From assembly GCF_010183535.1 (NCBI RefSeq), contig NC_071333.1, positions 2,356,001 through 2,420,000 on the forward strand: a stretch of 64,000 bases of DNA, written 5' to 3'. Made by a program: the position numbers and the translations under genes. The DNA comes from Caenorhabditis remanei. Its lineage: Eukaryota > Nematoda > Chromadorea > Rhabditida > Rhabditidae. Every line of letters begins with the position of its first letter. Within the stretch, counting starts at the first letter, position 1. Positions 33,145 to 45,698 of this stretch are shown piece by piece. The notes under the pieces are model-generated. The model ran no database searches. It was not told where the DNA came from and worked only from the letters and a program-made list of their open reading frames with translations.

Positions 33145-33613
33145 AATAGTTTCTTTGTCTCGGAAAAAAAGTCCTTTGAAAATACTTTGAATTTGTCCTT
33201 TTTTATGAAATACACATTGAACATTTGGAATATTCATGTTTTGAAATTAGCACATTCGTAATCTCCAGTTTTTCGCGATTTCAAAAAGTATAATATCATG
33301 GGGTTTGGAAAAAATAATTGGGTACGGTAAGGATGCGCTAAGGATGCGCATCCTTAATGATACGGATAAAACAAAAACACAATTGAATTAATATGCGTGA
33401 CAACACACGACAAAAACGAGAGACATTGCAAAAGTAAGAGAGCGCGCAGAGATGACGAAATATCATTGTGCGGTAATGACGCAGAGAAATGAAAGAGTGT
33501 GCAGGTGCGAGAGACGCAGAGTACATTCCAGTGGTCGTCCCACTGTTTCCTCAAACCGTCACGGTTGTTATCAATTCTTATAGGTACCCCACAAGTCTCT
33601 GATACACAAAAAG
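33145..33613. other. Spacer, nothing recognised
   Basis: AT-rich DNA. A GGTAAGGATGCGCTAAGGAT word near 33327 resembles AGGATGCGCTAAGGTTAC near 21366. No gene is supported. Confidence 0.45.
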
Positions 33614-34495
33614 TTATTCATTTTTTCTTTCCGATTTGATTTGCTTGTCAAGAATGTGGAAATACGTCTTGGTCTCGTTCAGTTCTAATTGTTGGTTCAA
33701 ATTCGTGTTGATACTGTTGCGGAGCTGCAAATAAAAACTTAGGGGCTTCATTGCGTAGCGACTCAACGACTTACCAAACTGATCTTCCGAGCTACCCAGA
33801 GCACTGAAACGGTACCGTATAGAGGGAATTGACCGTTTACTGAAAGAATTATTTTTATTTTGCTTTACTACTTTTCTAGAGGGTGCTTACATTCCATCAA
33901 AGCCAAATAGTCCTCTTCTGGGATGGTTGTGGAGATGCTGAGCAAGTAACTGAATGAAGGAATTTGAACGAGCAGAAAGACGGAGCTGAGGTTTGCGTAG
34001 ATGGAAAGGCATCGCATTGTCCTAGAAAAATTTAATTTTTTTGTTGGTTTTAGTCGAAACGGGTGCTACATCTTATTTTCCTCTAATTGGAATTTGGTGG
34101 ACAACGAGGAGGATTGCATTTCGATTCGCCGGTTCTAAAATAACAAAATCTTTGGTGTTATTCTAAGCCACCAACCTTATTAACAGTGAATAAGTATCCA
34201 AAAAAGAAACGAGCCACAACTTGAGAAACAATCGCCACTCCTGAGTTGATATGAGCAATTGCTGAGGATCCGGGATTGTAGACGGAGCAGTAGGGCATGA
34301 AAACCCCCTCGAGGCGGAGGTTTATGTAGGCGAAGAAGATGGGGATGGCAGCAAGGGAGAGCTAAAAGTTTTGATGTTTTTTTTTGTAGTTGAAAATTTT
34401 TTGCAAGCTTTTCCAGCTTTTGAGGTATTGGGCTTTAAATTTGAGTGGTGGAGAAGGTAGAGGAGAAAAAAAAGGTAGAGCGTCTGACCTTGGGT

Positions 34496-34783
34496 TATGC
34501 GGAACAAAAATTGGAATTTTCCGATTTCCGACAAGTTTATTTTGAGAAACCAACGTGAACGGTGCCAAAACATCACCCCTGATTCAAAATTTACAAATTT
34601 TTTAGTTTTTACTGCGTATTTATTAATTTTGACTTAAAATTTGAGAAACCTAGTTTTCGAAATTTCCGGAATTTCCGAAAAGAGTAATTCGGAAAATTTT
34701 CGAGTTTCCAAATTTCTAAAAGTAAATTTCGGAAATGTTCTGATTTCCGAAATTTCCGAAATTTTTAGTTCCGAACATTCCAG
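34496..34783. mobile_element. MITE, TTCCG-rich family, copy 4 (in chemoreceptor intron)
   Basis: It starts TGCGGAACAAAAATTGG and ends AGTTCCGAACATTCCAGG. The core ACGTGAACGGTGCCAAAACA matches the other three copies. Confidence 0.72.
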
Positions 34784-35107
34784 GACTCACCGTCTGCGTA
34801 TCTCACTTTTTCACTTTAAATCTGTAAATTCTTGCGTCCTAGAAAACGCACAAAATGCGCTATAATGGGATTTTTCGCTTCTTTCAGACTGCCTATCTTT
34901 GACAGTAAATAACTTTGTCTAATGATGGTTCACATTTTGAAATTCACATTGGTTGTGTAGATCAAATCTTGTTCTTTATTTTTGTAGTTGACAACTTTTT
35001 GAAAGCTATTCACGCTTTTGCGATACTGGCTGTTGAATATAAGCGATGGAGTGCCTTGTTTCTCTGCGTTCTTTCTCTCTCTCTCTTCAGGTCAACACAT
35101 CTTTACG

Positions 35108-35716
35108 TCAGCATCCTCCAATTCCAGTCCAGAAATAACCTGTTTTTACCACCATTCTCACTCAAACCCCCTCGAGGGCCAGCAAGTCAGAAGACACTCT
35201 CACATTTTTCAACCTACGTCAGACTAGACATTTAACTAGACACTTGCTCTATTTTGGACTAGGGAAGAATCCCGAGTCAAGATAAAGTTACGTCCAAATC
35301 GGCTGGGAATTCCAAAATTATTCTCAAACTTCGCTAAACGCATCCAGGAATCGAGCTCAAAGTTCAGCTCCGATCTCGTTTCTTGACCAAACAAATCGTT
35401 CGAACAGGCGGTGAGGGATAACTATTTTTCTCACTCTCCAGATGATCCACGTTTCCCAACGGCTGTTTTTTCGAGTGGGTAAGAGGTTGGGTCGTGAGGC
35501 AAGAGGTCAGGGTGTGGATTCTCCGGACTCAATCTGTTTAAACTCCATCTTTACTCGAGATCTTGACTCGGGACACGTCACCACTCTCTAATTCCAAAAA
35601 TAACTTGTTTTTACCACCATTCTCACTCAAACCCTTTGAGAGCTCACAAGTCAGAAGACACTCTCACATTATTCAACCGACGTCAGACTAGACATTTGAC
35701 TAGACACATGCTCTAA
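35108..35716. repeat. Direct repeat of about 140 bp in chemoreceptor intron
   Basis: The segment 35108-35252 recurs at 35577-35716 (offset about 466). Both contain TTTTTACCACCATTCTCACT, AGTCAGAAGACACTCTCACA and GTCAGACTAGACATTT. The intervening sequence carries ATCCCGAGTCAAGAT near 35270 and its inverse ATCTTGACTCGGGA near 35561. This suggests the pair bounds a small element or a local duplication. Confidence 0.7.
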
Positions 35717-36398
35717 CGATTCTGAGAGCTCACCTGAAAACAGGAAAGAAAGATGCCGAAGCAGATGAACTTGTTCTCGTATTCTCCCATCAGATTCGTT
35801 GCAACATAGCGTTCGATGATTAGAGGGATAGCTGTGCAATGGGTGATCCAAAAACCGCAGTTGTACATCAAACGGAAGATGAAGCATCTGGAAATAAGAC
35901 CATTTGTAGGCACAGATAATGATAATCGAAAGTTTCTCCAAAAATAGTCGGAGAATAGAATACCCCACTATTTCTCCGACTTTTTTTTTCGAAGGATCGG
36001 AGAATTTTGGATAATTTCCGAGATTATCCGATTCTCCGCTTCCGAACAGGCCTGGTTGTCAGTGATGCCGAAATTGGCTCACGCAAGAGTGTGCTAAGCC
36101 ACTTCCCTCCCCAAAGCTTACCGATAAATGTTCGGAATCATATCACATGGTTGCAAGAAGGCGTAGTTAAATAGATCCAACGCGGAAACGTTTCGTGTTG
36201 ACACCAGTCCACAGTTTCACGGAGGCCCACACGAATACTGCCAAACCGATGCATGAGAGCAAGAGGCTATAGGACAGTGACAGCTTCAATGGCCTGAAAA
36301 TTTGGATTTTTGGCTTGCCAGATGACTAAGAAAAAGAAGAAATTAACAACTCACGTGGAAGATGAATAGGCGGCGAGGACGGAGCAGTTGGAACTCAT

Positions 36399-36847
36399 GA
36401 TTGTTAATTACCAGAACCGGTTAACACATTAGGATAACGTGATAACAACTGACTATTAGTCGGGTGAGAGTCTAGATTCTTTACAAAAAGAAGGTGTGGC
36501 TAAATGAGTGGAGAGATTTTTGATTAGTGAGCAATCAGTCCCTCTCTCGGGGATTCTCTCTCACGTGTTTTTGATGAAAAAAAATTTGGAAAGCTGATTT
36601 TTTCATCTTTTGAATGTTATTCGTGTCGAGTGAATAATTTAATTAAGCTTTTTCATAGAACAGGATAAGCTCCTGGGGATACTTGATTATTTGGATATGA
36701 GAGATGTAACGAAAATAGATTCAGAATAAAGAAATTTGTATGGAGATTGGTGTTAGCTGAAGATTGTCGGAATCTCATTTCAGAATTTAGGAAATTGCAT
36801 TGATTGAGTAGAACGGAAATAGATCTCCAATGAATAACAAACATAGA
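36399..36847. other. Spacer between chemoreceptor and satellite
   Basis: It contains the 5' flank of the chemoreceptor and AT-rich DNA. Nothing further is recognised. Confidence 0.45.
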
Positions 36848-39800
36848 AAAAACCATATACGGTAACTATATCAATAAGTAACAAAACCTAGGACAATACG
36901 GTAACTATTTTCATGAAAACAAAACCCATATACGGTAACTATTTTCAAGAAAACAAAACCCATTTATGGTAAATGTATAAATGAGTAACAAAACCCATAT
37001 ACGGTAACTATATCAATAAGTAACAAAACCCATATACGGTAACTATATCAATGAAATAAAAACCCATATACGGTAACTATTTTCAAGAAAACAAAACCCA
37101 TTTATGGTAAATGTATAAATGAGTAACAAAACCCATATACGGTAACTATATTAATGAGTAACAAAACCCATATACGGTAAATATATCAATGAGTAACAAA
37201 ACCCATATACGGGAGTGCATCAATGAAAAAAAATCCATATACGGTAAGAATATCAATGAAAAACAAAAGCCATATACGGTGAGTTCATCAATGAAAAACA
37301 AAACCCATATACGGTGAGTATATCAATGAAAAAAAAAACCCATATACGGTAAGAATATCAATGAAAAACAAAACCCATATACGGTAAGTAAATCAATGAA
37401 GAACAAAACCCATATACGGTGAGTGCATCAATGAAAAAAAACCCATATACGGAAAGAATATCAATGAAAAACAAAACCCATATACGGTAAGTAAATCAAT
37501 GAAGAACAAAACCCATATACGGTGAGTGCATCAATGAAAAAAAACCCATATACGGTAAGAATATCAATGAAAAACAAAACTTATATACGGTGAGTATATC
37601 AATAAAAAACAAAACCCATATACGGTGAGTTCATCAATGAAAAAAAAACCCATATACGGTAAGAATATCAATGAAAAACAAAAGCCATATACGGTGAGTT
37701 CATCAATGAAAAACAAAACCCATATACGGTAAGAATATCAATGAAAAACAAAACCCATATACGGTGAGTATATCAATGAAAAACAAAACCCATATACGGT
37801 GAGTATATCAATGAAAAACAAAACCCATATACGGTAAGAATATCAATGAAAAACAAAAGCCATATACGGTGAGTTCATCAATGAAAAACAAAACTTGTAT
37901 ACGGTAAGAATATCAATGAAAAACAAAACCCATATACGGTAAGTAAATCAATGAAGAACAAAACCCATATACGGTGAGTGCATCAATGAAAAAAAACCCA
38001 TATACGGTAAGAATATCAATGAAAAACAAAAGCCATATACGGTGAGTTCATCAATGAAAAACAAAACCCATATACGGTGAGTGCATCAATGAAAAAAAAA
38101 CCCATATACGGTAAGAATATCAATGAAAACAAAAGCCATATACGGTGAGTTCATCAATGAAAACAAAACTTATATACGGTAAGAATATCAATGAAAAACA
38201 AAACCCATATACGGTAAGTAAATCAATGAAGAACAAAACCCATATACGGTGAGTGCATCAATGAAAAAAAAACCCATATACGGTAAGAATATCAATGAAA
38301 AACAAAACCCATATACGGTAAGTAAATCAATGAAGAACAAAACCCATATACGGTGAGTGCATCAATGAAAAAAAACCCATATACGGTAAGAATATCAATG
38401 AAAAAGAAAACCCATATACGGTAAGAATATCAATGAAAAACAAAACCCATATACGGTAAGAATATCAATGAAAAACAAAACCCATATACGGTGAGTATAT
38501 CAATGAAAAACAAAACCCATATACGGTGAGTTCATCAATGAAAAACAAAACCCATATACGGTGAGTATATCAATAAAAAACAAAACCCATATACGGTGAG
38601 TTCATCAATGAAAAACAAAACTTGTATACGGTAAGAATATCAATGAAAAACAAAACCCATATACGGTAAGTAAATCAATGAAAAACAAAACCCATATACG
38701 GTGAGTATATCAATGAAAAACAAAACCCATATACGGTGAGTATATCAATAAAAAACAAAACCCATATACGGTGAGTTCATCAATGAAAAACAAAACTTGT
38801 ATACGGTAAGAATATCAATGAAAAACAAAACCCATATACGGTAAGTAAATCAATGAAAAACAAAACCCATATACGGTAAGTAAATCAATGAAAAACAAAA
38901 CCCATATACGGTGAGTATATCAATGAAAAACAAAACCCATATACGGTGAGTATATCAATAAAAAACAAAACCCATATACGGTGAGTTCATCAATGAAAAA
39001 CAAAACCCATATACGGTAAGTAAATCAATGAAAAACAAAACCCATATACGGTAAGTAAATCAATGAAAAACAAAACCCATATACGGTGAGTATATCAATG
39101 AAAAACAAAACCCATATACGGTGAGTATATCAATAAAAAACAAAACCCATATACGGTGAGTTCATCAATGAAAAACAAAACTTGTATACGGTAAGAATAT
39201 CAATGAAAAACAAAACCCATATACGGTAAGTAAATCAATGAAAAACAAAACCCATATACGGTAAGTAAATCAATGAAAAACAAAACCCATATACGGTGAG
39301 TATATCAATGAAAAACAAAACCCATATACGGTGAGTATATCAATAAAAAACAAAACCCATATACGGTGAGTTCATCAATGAAAAACAAAACCCATATACG
39401 GTAAGTAAATCAATGAAAAACAAAACCCATATACGGTAAGTAAATCAATGAAAAACAAAACCCATATACGGTGAGTATATCAATGAAAAACAAAACCCAT
39501 ATACGGTGAGTATATCAATAAAAAACAAAACCCATATACGGTGAGTTCATCAATGAAAAACAAAACTTGTATACGGTAAGAATATCAATGAAAAACAAAA
39601 CCCATATACGGTAAGTAAATCAATGAAAAACAAAACCCATATACGGTAAGTAAATCAATGAAAAACAAAACCCATATACGGTGAGTATATCAATAAAAAA
39701 CAAAACCCATATACGGTGAGTTCATCAATGAAAAACAAAACTTGTATACGGTAAGAATATCAATGAAAAACAAAACCCATATACGGTGAGTATATCAATA

Positions 39801-42800
39801 AAAAACAAAACCCATATACGGTGAGTTCATCAATGAAAAACAAAACTTGTATACGGTAAGAATATCAATGAAAAACAAAACCCATATACGGTAAGTAAAT
39901 CAATGAAAAACAAAACCCATATACGGTAAGTAAATCGATGAAAAACAAAACCCATATACGGTGAGTATATCAATAAAAAACAAAACCCATATACGGTGAG
40001 TTCATCAATGAAAAACAAAACTTGTATACGGTAAGAATATCAATGAAAAACAAAACCCATATACGGTAAGAATATCAATGAAAAACAAAACCCATATACG
40101 GTGAGTATATCAATGAAAAACAAAACCCATATACGGTGAGTTCATCAATGAAAAACAAAACTTGTATACGGTAAGAATATCAATGAAAAACAAAACCCAT
40201 ATACGGTAAGTAAATCAATGAAAAACAAAACCCATATACGGTGAGTATATCAATAAAAAACAAAACCCATATACGGTGAGTTCATCAATGAAAAACAAAA
40301 CTTGTATACGGTAAGAATATCAATGAAAAACAAAACCCATATACGGTAAGAATATCAATGAAAAACAAAACCCATATACGGTGAGTATATCAATGAAAAA
40401 CAAAACCCATATACGGTGAGTTCATCAATGAAAAACAAAACTTGTATACGGTAAGAATATCAATGAAAAACAAAACCCATATACGGTAAGTAAATCAATG
40501 AAAAACAAAACCCATATACGGTGAGTATATCAATAAAAAACAAAACCCATATACGGTGAGTTCATCAATGAAAAACAAAACTTGTATACGGTAAGAATAT
40601 CAATGAAAAACAAAACCCATATACGGTAAGTAAATCAATGAAGAACAAAACCCATATACGGTGAGTGCATCAATGAAAAAAAACCCATATACGGTAAGAA
40701 TATCAATGAAAAAAAACCCATATACGGTAAGAATATCAATGAAAAAAAACCCATATACGGTAAGAATATCAATGAAAAACAAAACCCATATACGGTGAGT
40801 ATATCAATGAAAAACAAAACCCATATACGGTGAGTTCATCAATGAAAAACAAAACTTGTATACGGTAAGAATATCAATGAAAAACAAAACCCATATACGG
40901 TAAGTAAATCAATGAAGAACAAAACCCATATACGGTGAGTGCATCAATGAAAAAAAAACCCATATACGGTAAGAATATCAATGAAAAAAAACCCATATAC
41001 GGTAAGAATATCAATGAAAAACAAAACCCATATACGGTGAGTATATCAATGAAAAACAAAACCCATATACGGTGAGTTCATCAATGAAAAACAAAACTTG
41101 TATACGGTAAGAATATCAATGAAAAACAAAACCCATATACGGTAAGTAAATCAATGAAGAACAAAACCCATATACGGTGAGTGCATCAATGAAAAAAAAC
41201 CCATATACGGTAAGAATATCAATGAAAAACAAAAGCCATATACGGTGAGTTCATCAATGAAAAACAAAACCCATATACGGTGAGTTCATCAATGAAAAAC
41301 AAAACTTATATACGGTAAGAATATCAATGAAAAACAAAACCCATATACGGTGAGTATATCAATAAAAAACAAAACCCATATACGGGAGTGCATCAATGAA
41401 AAAAAATCCATATACGGTAAGTAAATCAATGAAGAACAAAACCCATATACGGTGAGTTCATTAATGAAAAACAAAACTTATATACGGTAAGAATATCAAT
41501 GAAAAACAAAATCCATATACGGTAAGTAAATCAATGAAGAACAAAACCCATATACGATGAGTTCATCAATGAAAAACAAAACTTGTATACGGTAAGAATA
41601 TCAATGAAAAACAAAACCCATATACGGTAAGTAAATCAATGAAGAACAAAACCCATATACGGTGAGTGCATCAATGAAAAAAACCCATATACGGTAAGAA
41701 TATCAATGAAAAACAAAACCCATATACGGTAAGTAAATCAATGAAGAACAAAACCCATATACGGTGAGTGCATCAATGAAAAAAAACCCATATACGGTAA
41801 GAATATCAATGAAAAACAAAACCCATATACGGTAAGTAAATCAATGAAGAACAAAACCCATATACGGTGAGTGCATCAATGAAAAAAACCCATATACGGT
41901 AAGAATATCAATGAAAAAGGAAACCCATATACGGTAAGTAAATCAATGAAGAACAAAACCCATATACGGTGAGTGCATCAATGAAAAAAAACCCATATAC
42001 GGTAAGTAAATCAATGAAGAACAAAACCCATATACGGGAGTGCATCAATGAAAAAAAATCCATATACGGTAAGAATATCAATGAAAAACAAAAGCCATAT
42101 ACGGTGAGTTCATCAATGAAAAACAAAACCCATATACGGTGAGTTCATCAATGAAAAACAAAACTTATATACGGTAAGAATATCAATGAAAAACAAAACC
42201 CATATACGGTAAGTAAATCAATGAAGAACAAAACCCATATACGGTGAGTGCATCAATGAAAAAAACCCATATACGGTAAGAATATCAATGAAAAACAAAA
42301 CCCATATACGGTAAGTAAATCAATGAAGAACAAAACCCATATACGGTGAGTGCATCAATGAAAAAAAACCCATATACGGTAAGAATATCAATGAAAAACA
42401 AAACCCATATACGGTAAGTAAATCAATGAAGATCAAAACCCATATACGGTGAGTGCATCAATGAAAAAAAACCCATATACGGTAAGAATATCAATGAAAA
42501 ACAAAACCCATATACGGTGAGTATATCAATAAAAAACAAAACCCATATACGGTGAGTGCATCAATAAAAAAAATCCATATACGGTAAGAATATCAATGAA
42601 AAACAAAAGCCATATACGGTGAGTTCATCAATGAAAAAAAAACCCATATACGGTAAGAATATCAATGAAAAACAAAACCCATATACGGTAAGTAAATCAA
42701 TGAAGAACAAAACCCATATACGGTGAGTGCATCAATGAAAAACAAAACCCATATACGGTAAGTAAATCAATGAAGAACAAAACCCATATACGGTGAGTGC

Positions 42801-43469
42801 ATCAATGAAAAAAACCCATATACGGTAAGAATATCAATGAAAAACAAAACCCATATACGGTAAGAATATCAATGAAAAACAAAAGCCATATACGGTGAGT
42901 GCATCAATGAAAAAAAACCCATATACGGTAAGAATATCAATGAAAAACAAAACCCATATACGGTAAGTAAATCAATGAAGAACAAAACCCATATACGGTG
43001 AGTGCATCAATGAAAAAAAATCCATATACGGTAAGAATATCAATAAAAACAAAAGCCATATACGGTGAGTTCATCAATGAAAAACAAAACCCATATACGG
43101 TGAGTTCATCAATGAAAAACAAAACTTATATACGGTAGGAATATCAATGAAAAACAAAACCCATATACGGTAAGTAAATCAATGAAAAACAAAATCCATA
43201 TACGGTGAATTCATCAATGAAAAAAAACCCATATACGGTGAGTATATCAATAAAAAACAAAACCCATATACGGTGAGTATATCAATAAAAAACAAAACCC
43301 ATATACGGTGAGTGCATCAATGAAAAACAAAAGCCATATACGGTGAGTACATCAATGAAAAACAAAACCCATATACGGTAAGTTTCTCAATGAAAACAAA
43401 ACCCATATACGGTAAGTAAATCAATGAAGAACAAAACCCATATACGGTGAGTGCATCAATGAAAAACAA
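36848..43469. repeat. 6.6-kb tandem array of a 35-bp unit (about 190 copies)
   Basis: The unit is CCCATATACGG, then GTAAG or GTGAG, then a 4-6 base variable part, then ATCAATGAAAAACAAAA, 35 bases in most copies. Variants after CGG include GTGAGTATATCAATG, GTGAGTTCATC, GTGAGTGCATC, GTAAGAATATC and GTAAGTAAATC. Some copies are shorter by one to three A. The first five or six copies (36848-37100) are more diverged (GTAACTAT type), as expected at an array edge. In the middle, variants recur in blocks, for example CTTGTATACGG units at 38796, 39181 and 39566, exactly 385 bases (11 units) apart. Since 35 is not divisible by 3, all three minus-strand frames read a 35-residue cycle with few stops. These are not genes. 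Confidence 0.97.
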
Positions 43470-44010
43470 GTGTTGCTGATTTTTGATGGAGTTGTAAAAA
43501 GATTTGGGTATTTTTATTTTGTTTATTTTGTTGGTATTAGTATGAAAATGAGGATCAATTGTTGGTAACAAATTAACGACAAGGTATAACATCGAAATCA
43601 AAGAAGAAGAAGGGAGATAACAAAGTAGCTAACAGTAGAAAAAATTGAAACACGCTGAATAATAACAAAAAAATAAGAAAATAAAAGAAGCATGAACAGT
43701 ATGTTCTAGAAAAAACGTATTTCAAACCAACAAACAAAACAATACACAGAAAATCGTACTGCCTCGACGATTATGAGTTTTTAAAAATGAGGTATGAAAC
43801 AACAGAAAGCTCTGTTCTCCCTCAAATTAATAGTGCCTGTTAATAAAAGCTAGGAGTGGAATATTATGGGAGAGGGTGAAGTGCGATCAGCATTCGAGTT
43901 ACCTTATTGGTATTTCAGTTGAAACTGAAGGAAGTGGAAAGACGGAGAAAAAAAATAGTGTAAGAAGAAAAAATTTCGAAGGTTTGGAAAGAAAGGAATG
44001 AATGAGGAGA

Positions 44011-44391
44011 GGTGACCGGCCAAAAATATAACATATTTTGCTTTTTTCAGTCAAAAATGCCCAACTTTGGGAGTTTGTCTTAGTACAACTAACTGTCACA
44101 CAAAATAGTGATCTATGGATTAAACAGATCAAAAGTAGAAAACCATTTTTGTAGTTGACAACTGACCAGTCTCTGTGCGAAATAGTGGAATTCTTGAACT
44201 ACCGTCTTAAAATAACCATAACTCTAGAGGGAGTACAAAATAGTTGTCAATTACTAAAATGAAATTCTACTTTTAGTCTGTGAGATTCATCAAAAACCTA
44301 TCAATTTTGACAATAAAAATTACAATGACACACTTTCAAAGTGGCAAGGCAAATTTTGATATCTCTTTGATCGGTACTGTAGATTGAATAT
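44011..44391. mobile_element. Tc1-like foldback MITE (family A)
   Basis: It starts GGTGACCGGCCAAAAATATA and ends ATCTCTTTGATCGGTACTGT. The interior has TTTTTGTAGTTGACAACTGA and the inverted AATAGTTGTCAATTACTAAA arm. Confidence 0.75.
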
Positions 44392-44761
44392 AATTAGCTC
44401 ACTTATTTGCTAGAATATTTCTAATTGAAAAGTCTTTCGGCTTGTTAATGGTTGCCAATGGGCTTTGGGGGACTGGGGCTTGCAGAAATCTGTTGAGGTT
44501 AAAATTGGAAGGGAGGAGAAGGAGAAACCAATCCTCGCGTGTATTGCAATTTTATTTCATTTGTAAGATTGTAGCATTGTCTCCAGAATACATCATCGAC
44601 CATAGAGACAGCAATAGAAGATTTTATAGCAGAAGACATTATTTGAAAGAATAGTCAGTAGACGTAACAAAAACAGAATGACTATACAAAAGGGGTGTCT
44701 GTCTGTTTGTGTGATTGACCTCAGAAGGGGAACACTTTGTCGGAGACTCCTCCCCCAATTC

Positions 44762-44822
44762 AAAGGATATGCGGGAAATCCCGACACAGGTGCGGCAATC
44801 GCCGCCCGCCAGCTAATCCTTT
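44762..44822. other. 61-nt segment with a three-helix fold
   Basis: The ends AAAGGAT and ATCCTTT pair (7 bp). Inside are CGGGAAATCCCG and GCGGCAATCGCCGC, each able to form its own hairpin (4 and 5 bp with 4-base loops). The GC content is well above the surroundings. It might be a structured RNA or the tip of a foldback element; there is no B-box, so it is not a tRNA. Confidence 0.3.
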
Positions 44823-45059
44823 CCATGACCACCTGCTGCTCATTTACAACTGTTTGCAAGAAGTCGATTAGATAATCGTTATGAGAGAACCTATTTGAAC
44901 AAATATTCGAGGCCCGTTGGGACACATCGGGAGAAATCCCATGACACATCATGTATGTTAGTGATGATTCTCGCAAAAAGATACCCGGTATCAATCAGAA
45001 AGGAGTTACTATAAACAAAGAAAGGCAGTTCGACAGCAATATGATTGGAAAACGTGAAA

Positions 45060-45365
45060 TACAGTACCTACAAAAAATGTATCATAATTTGCTTTTTTAG
45101 TAGCAAATGTCCAATTTTGAAAGCGTGTCATGGTAAAACTAACTGTCCCACAATAAACTATTCATGGGATCAAACAAATCACAAGTAGAACTCCATTTTT
45201 GTAGTTGTCATCTTTTTTGTACGGACACACCTTAGAGATCGATGATCGTTTTGAGCGGACAGCCCAAAAATTGCTCTATTTTGCATTGAAATGGATCGAT
45301 TTGAGGGAGAAATTAATTTATCGAGACTCTCCAGGGAGTGTCCATGAAAAAGTTGTCAGTTTTAT
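45060..45365. mobile_element. Family A MITE, right end truncated
   Basis: It starts TACAGTACCTACAAAAAATG and has the AACTAACTGTCCCACA and TTTTTGTAGTTGTCATC arms and their inverted partners. The right terminus is lost near 45365. Confidence 0.7.
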
Positions 45366-45625
45366 CGGCATGAGAACATATTCAAACGTGTAAAAATGAT
45401 AAATGAAACCGCTCTTGTATTTTGTTTGAAAGTAGTCCAACACCCAATCTGTGACAGTCTCTTAACCTTGAATGGTTCGAATTCCAAGCAGATAAACATC
45501 TTCTGTTCAAATTCATATTGTAGGCATCAAAAAACACGAAACAATATTTTTCCCACCGCCCACACCCGTAAACCATTATTATTGCGCCTCTCCTCCCTGT
45601 GGTCTTAATTGAATCAGAAAACGAC

Positions 45626-45633
45626 TATATAAA
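45626..45633 (+). promoter_or_regulatory. TATA box upstream of TTR-like gene
   Basis: TATATAAA lies 73 bases before the ATG at 45699. It is followed by a CCCCTCTCCC tract and a pyrimidine-rich leader, a good core-promoter arrangement. Confidence 0.55.
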
Positions 45634-45698
45634 CCCCTCTCCCGGTCAGTTTTTATCACTTTCTGCTCTGGTAGAATTTCTTTCTTTGTACCTGGAGA

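Larger units (their letters stand above)
33614..36398 (-). pseudogene. Seven-helix chemoreceptor (SRAB/SRE-like) with one frameshift
   Basis: Exons: complement of 33614-33724, 33775-33839, 33891-34021, 34070-34134, 34176-34361, 35734-35887, 36122-36293 and 36355-36398. The sum is 928 bases, one more than a multiple of three. In exon 2 the first frame gives SLSYSLLLSCIGLAVFVWAS (helix 1) and VKLWTGVNTKR, then a stop. The next frame gives DLFNYAFLQPCDMIPNIYR, which joins in phase to CFIFRLMYN and AIPLIIERYVATN. The extra base therefore lies between about 36138 and 36210. Later exons give helices ending in Q..EN..MRCLSIYANLSS and VARKIS. The IERYVAT...YE motif after helix 3 is typical of the Sra-superfamily chemoreceptors of sensory neurons. 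Other than the frameshift it looks intact, so it may be a young pseudogene or a strain-specific null. Confidence 0.72.
43470..45625. other. Intergenic with MITEs
   Basis: This stretch holds two family A MITEs and the folded segment at 44762-44822. The minus-strand frame at 44593-44994 has no recognised motif. The rest is AT-rich and unremarkable. Confidence 0.5.

Noticed and set aside
39830..43122. Chain of 60-72 residue minus-strand open frames with FFIDILTVYGF-type repeats
   Set aside because: They are translations of the 35-base satellite. The unit is stop-poor in all frames, copies differ by indels in A runs, and there is no start, splice or codon signal.
36848..43469. CRISPR-like array
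   Set aside because: The 35-base units abut with no unique spacers, and the genome is eukaryotic; it is a satellite.
44593..44994. 133-residue minus-strand frame
   Set aside because: No motif or splice partner. It spans a foldable GC-rich segment and ends in low-complexity Leu/Ile.
45470..45490. GGTTCGAATTCC resembling a tRNA B box
   Set aside because: The upstream 60 bases have no A box and no pairing acceptor stem.
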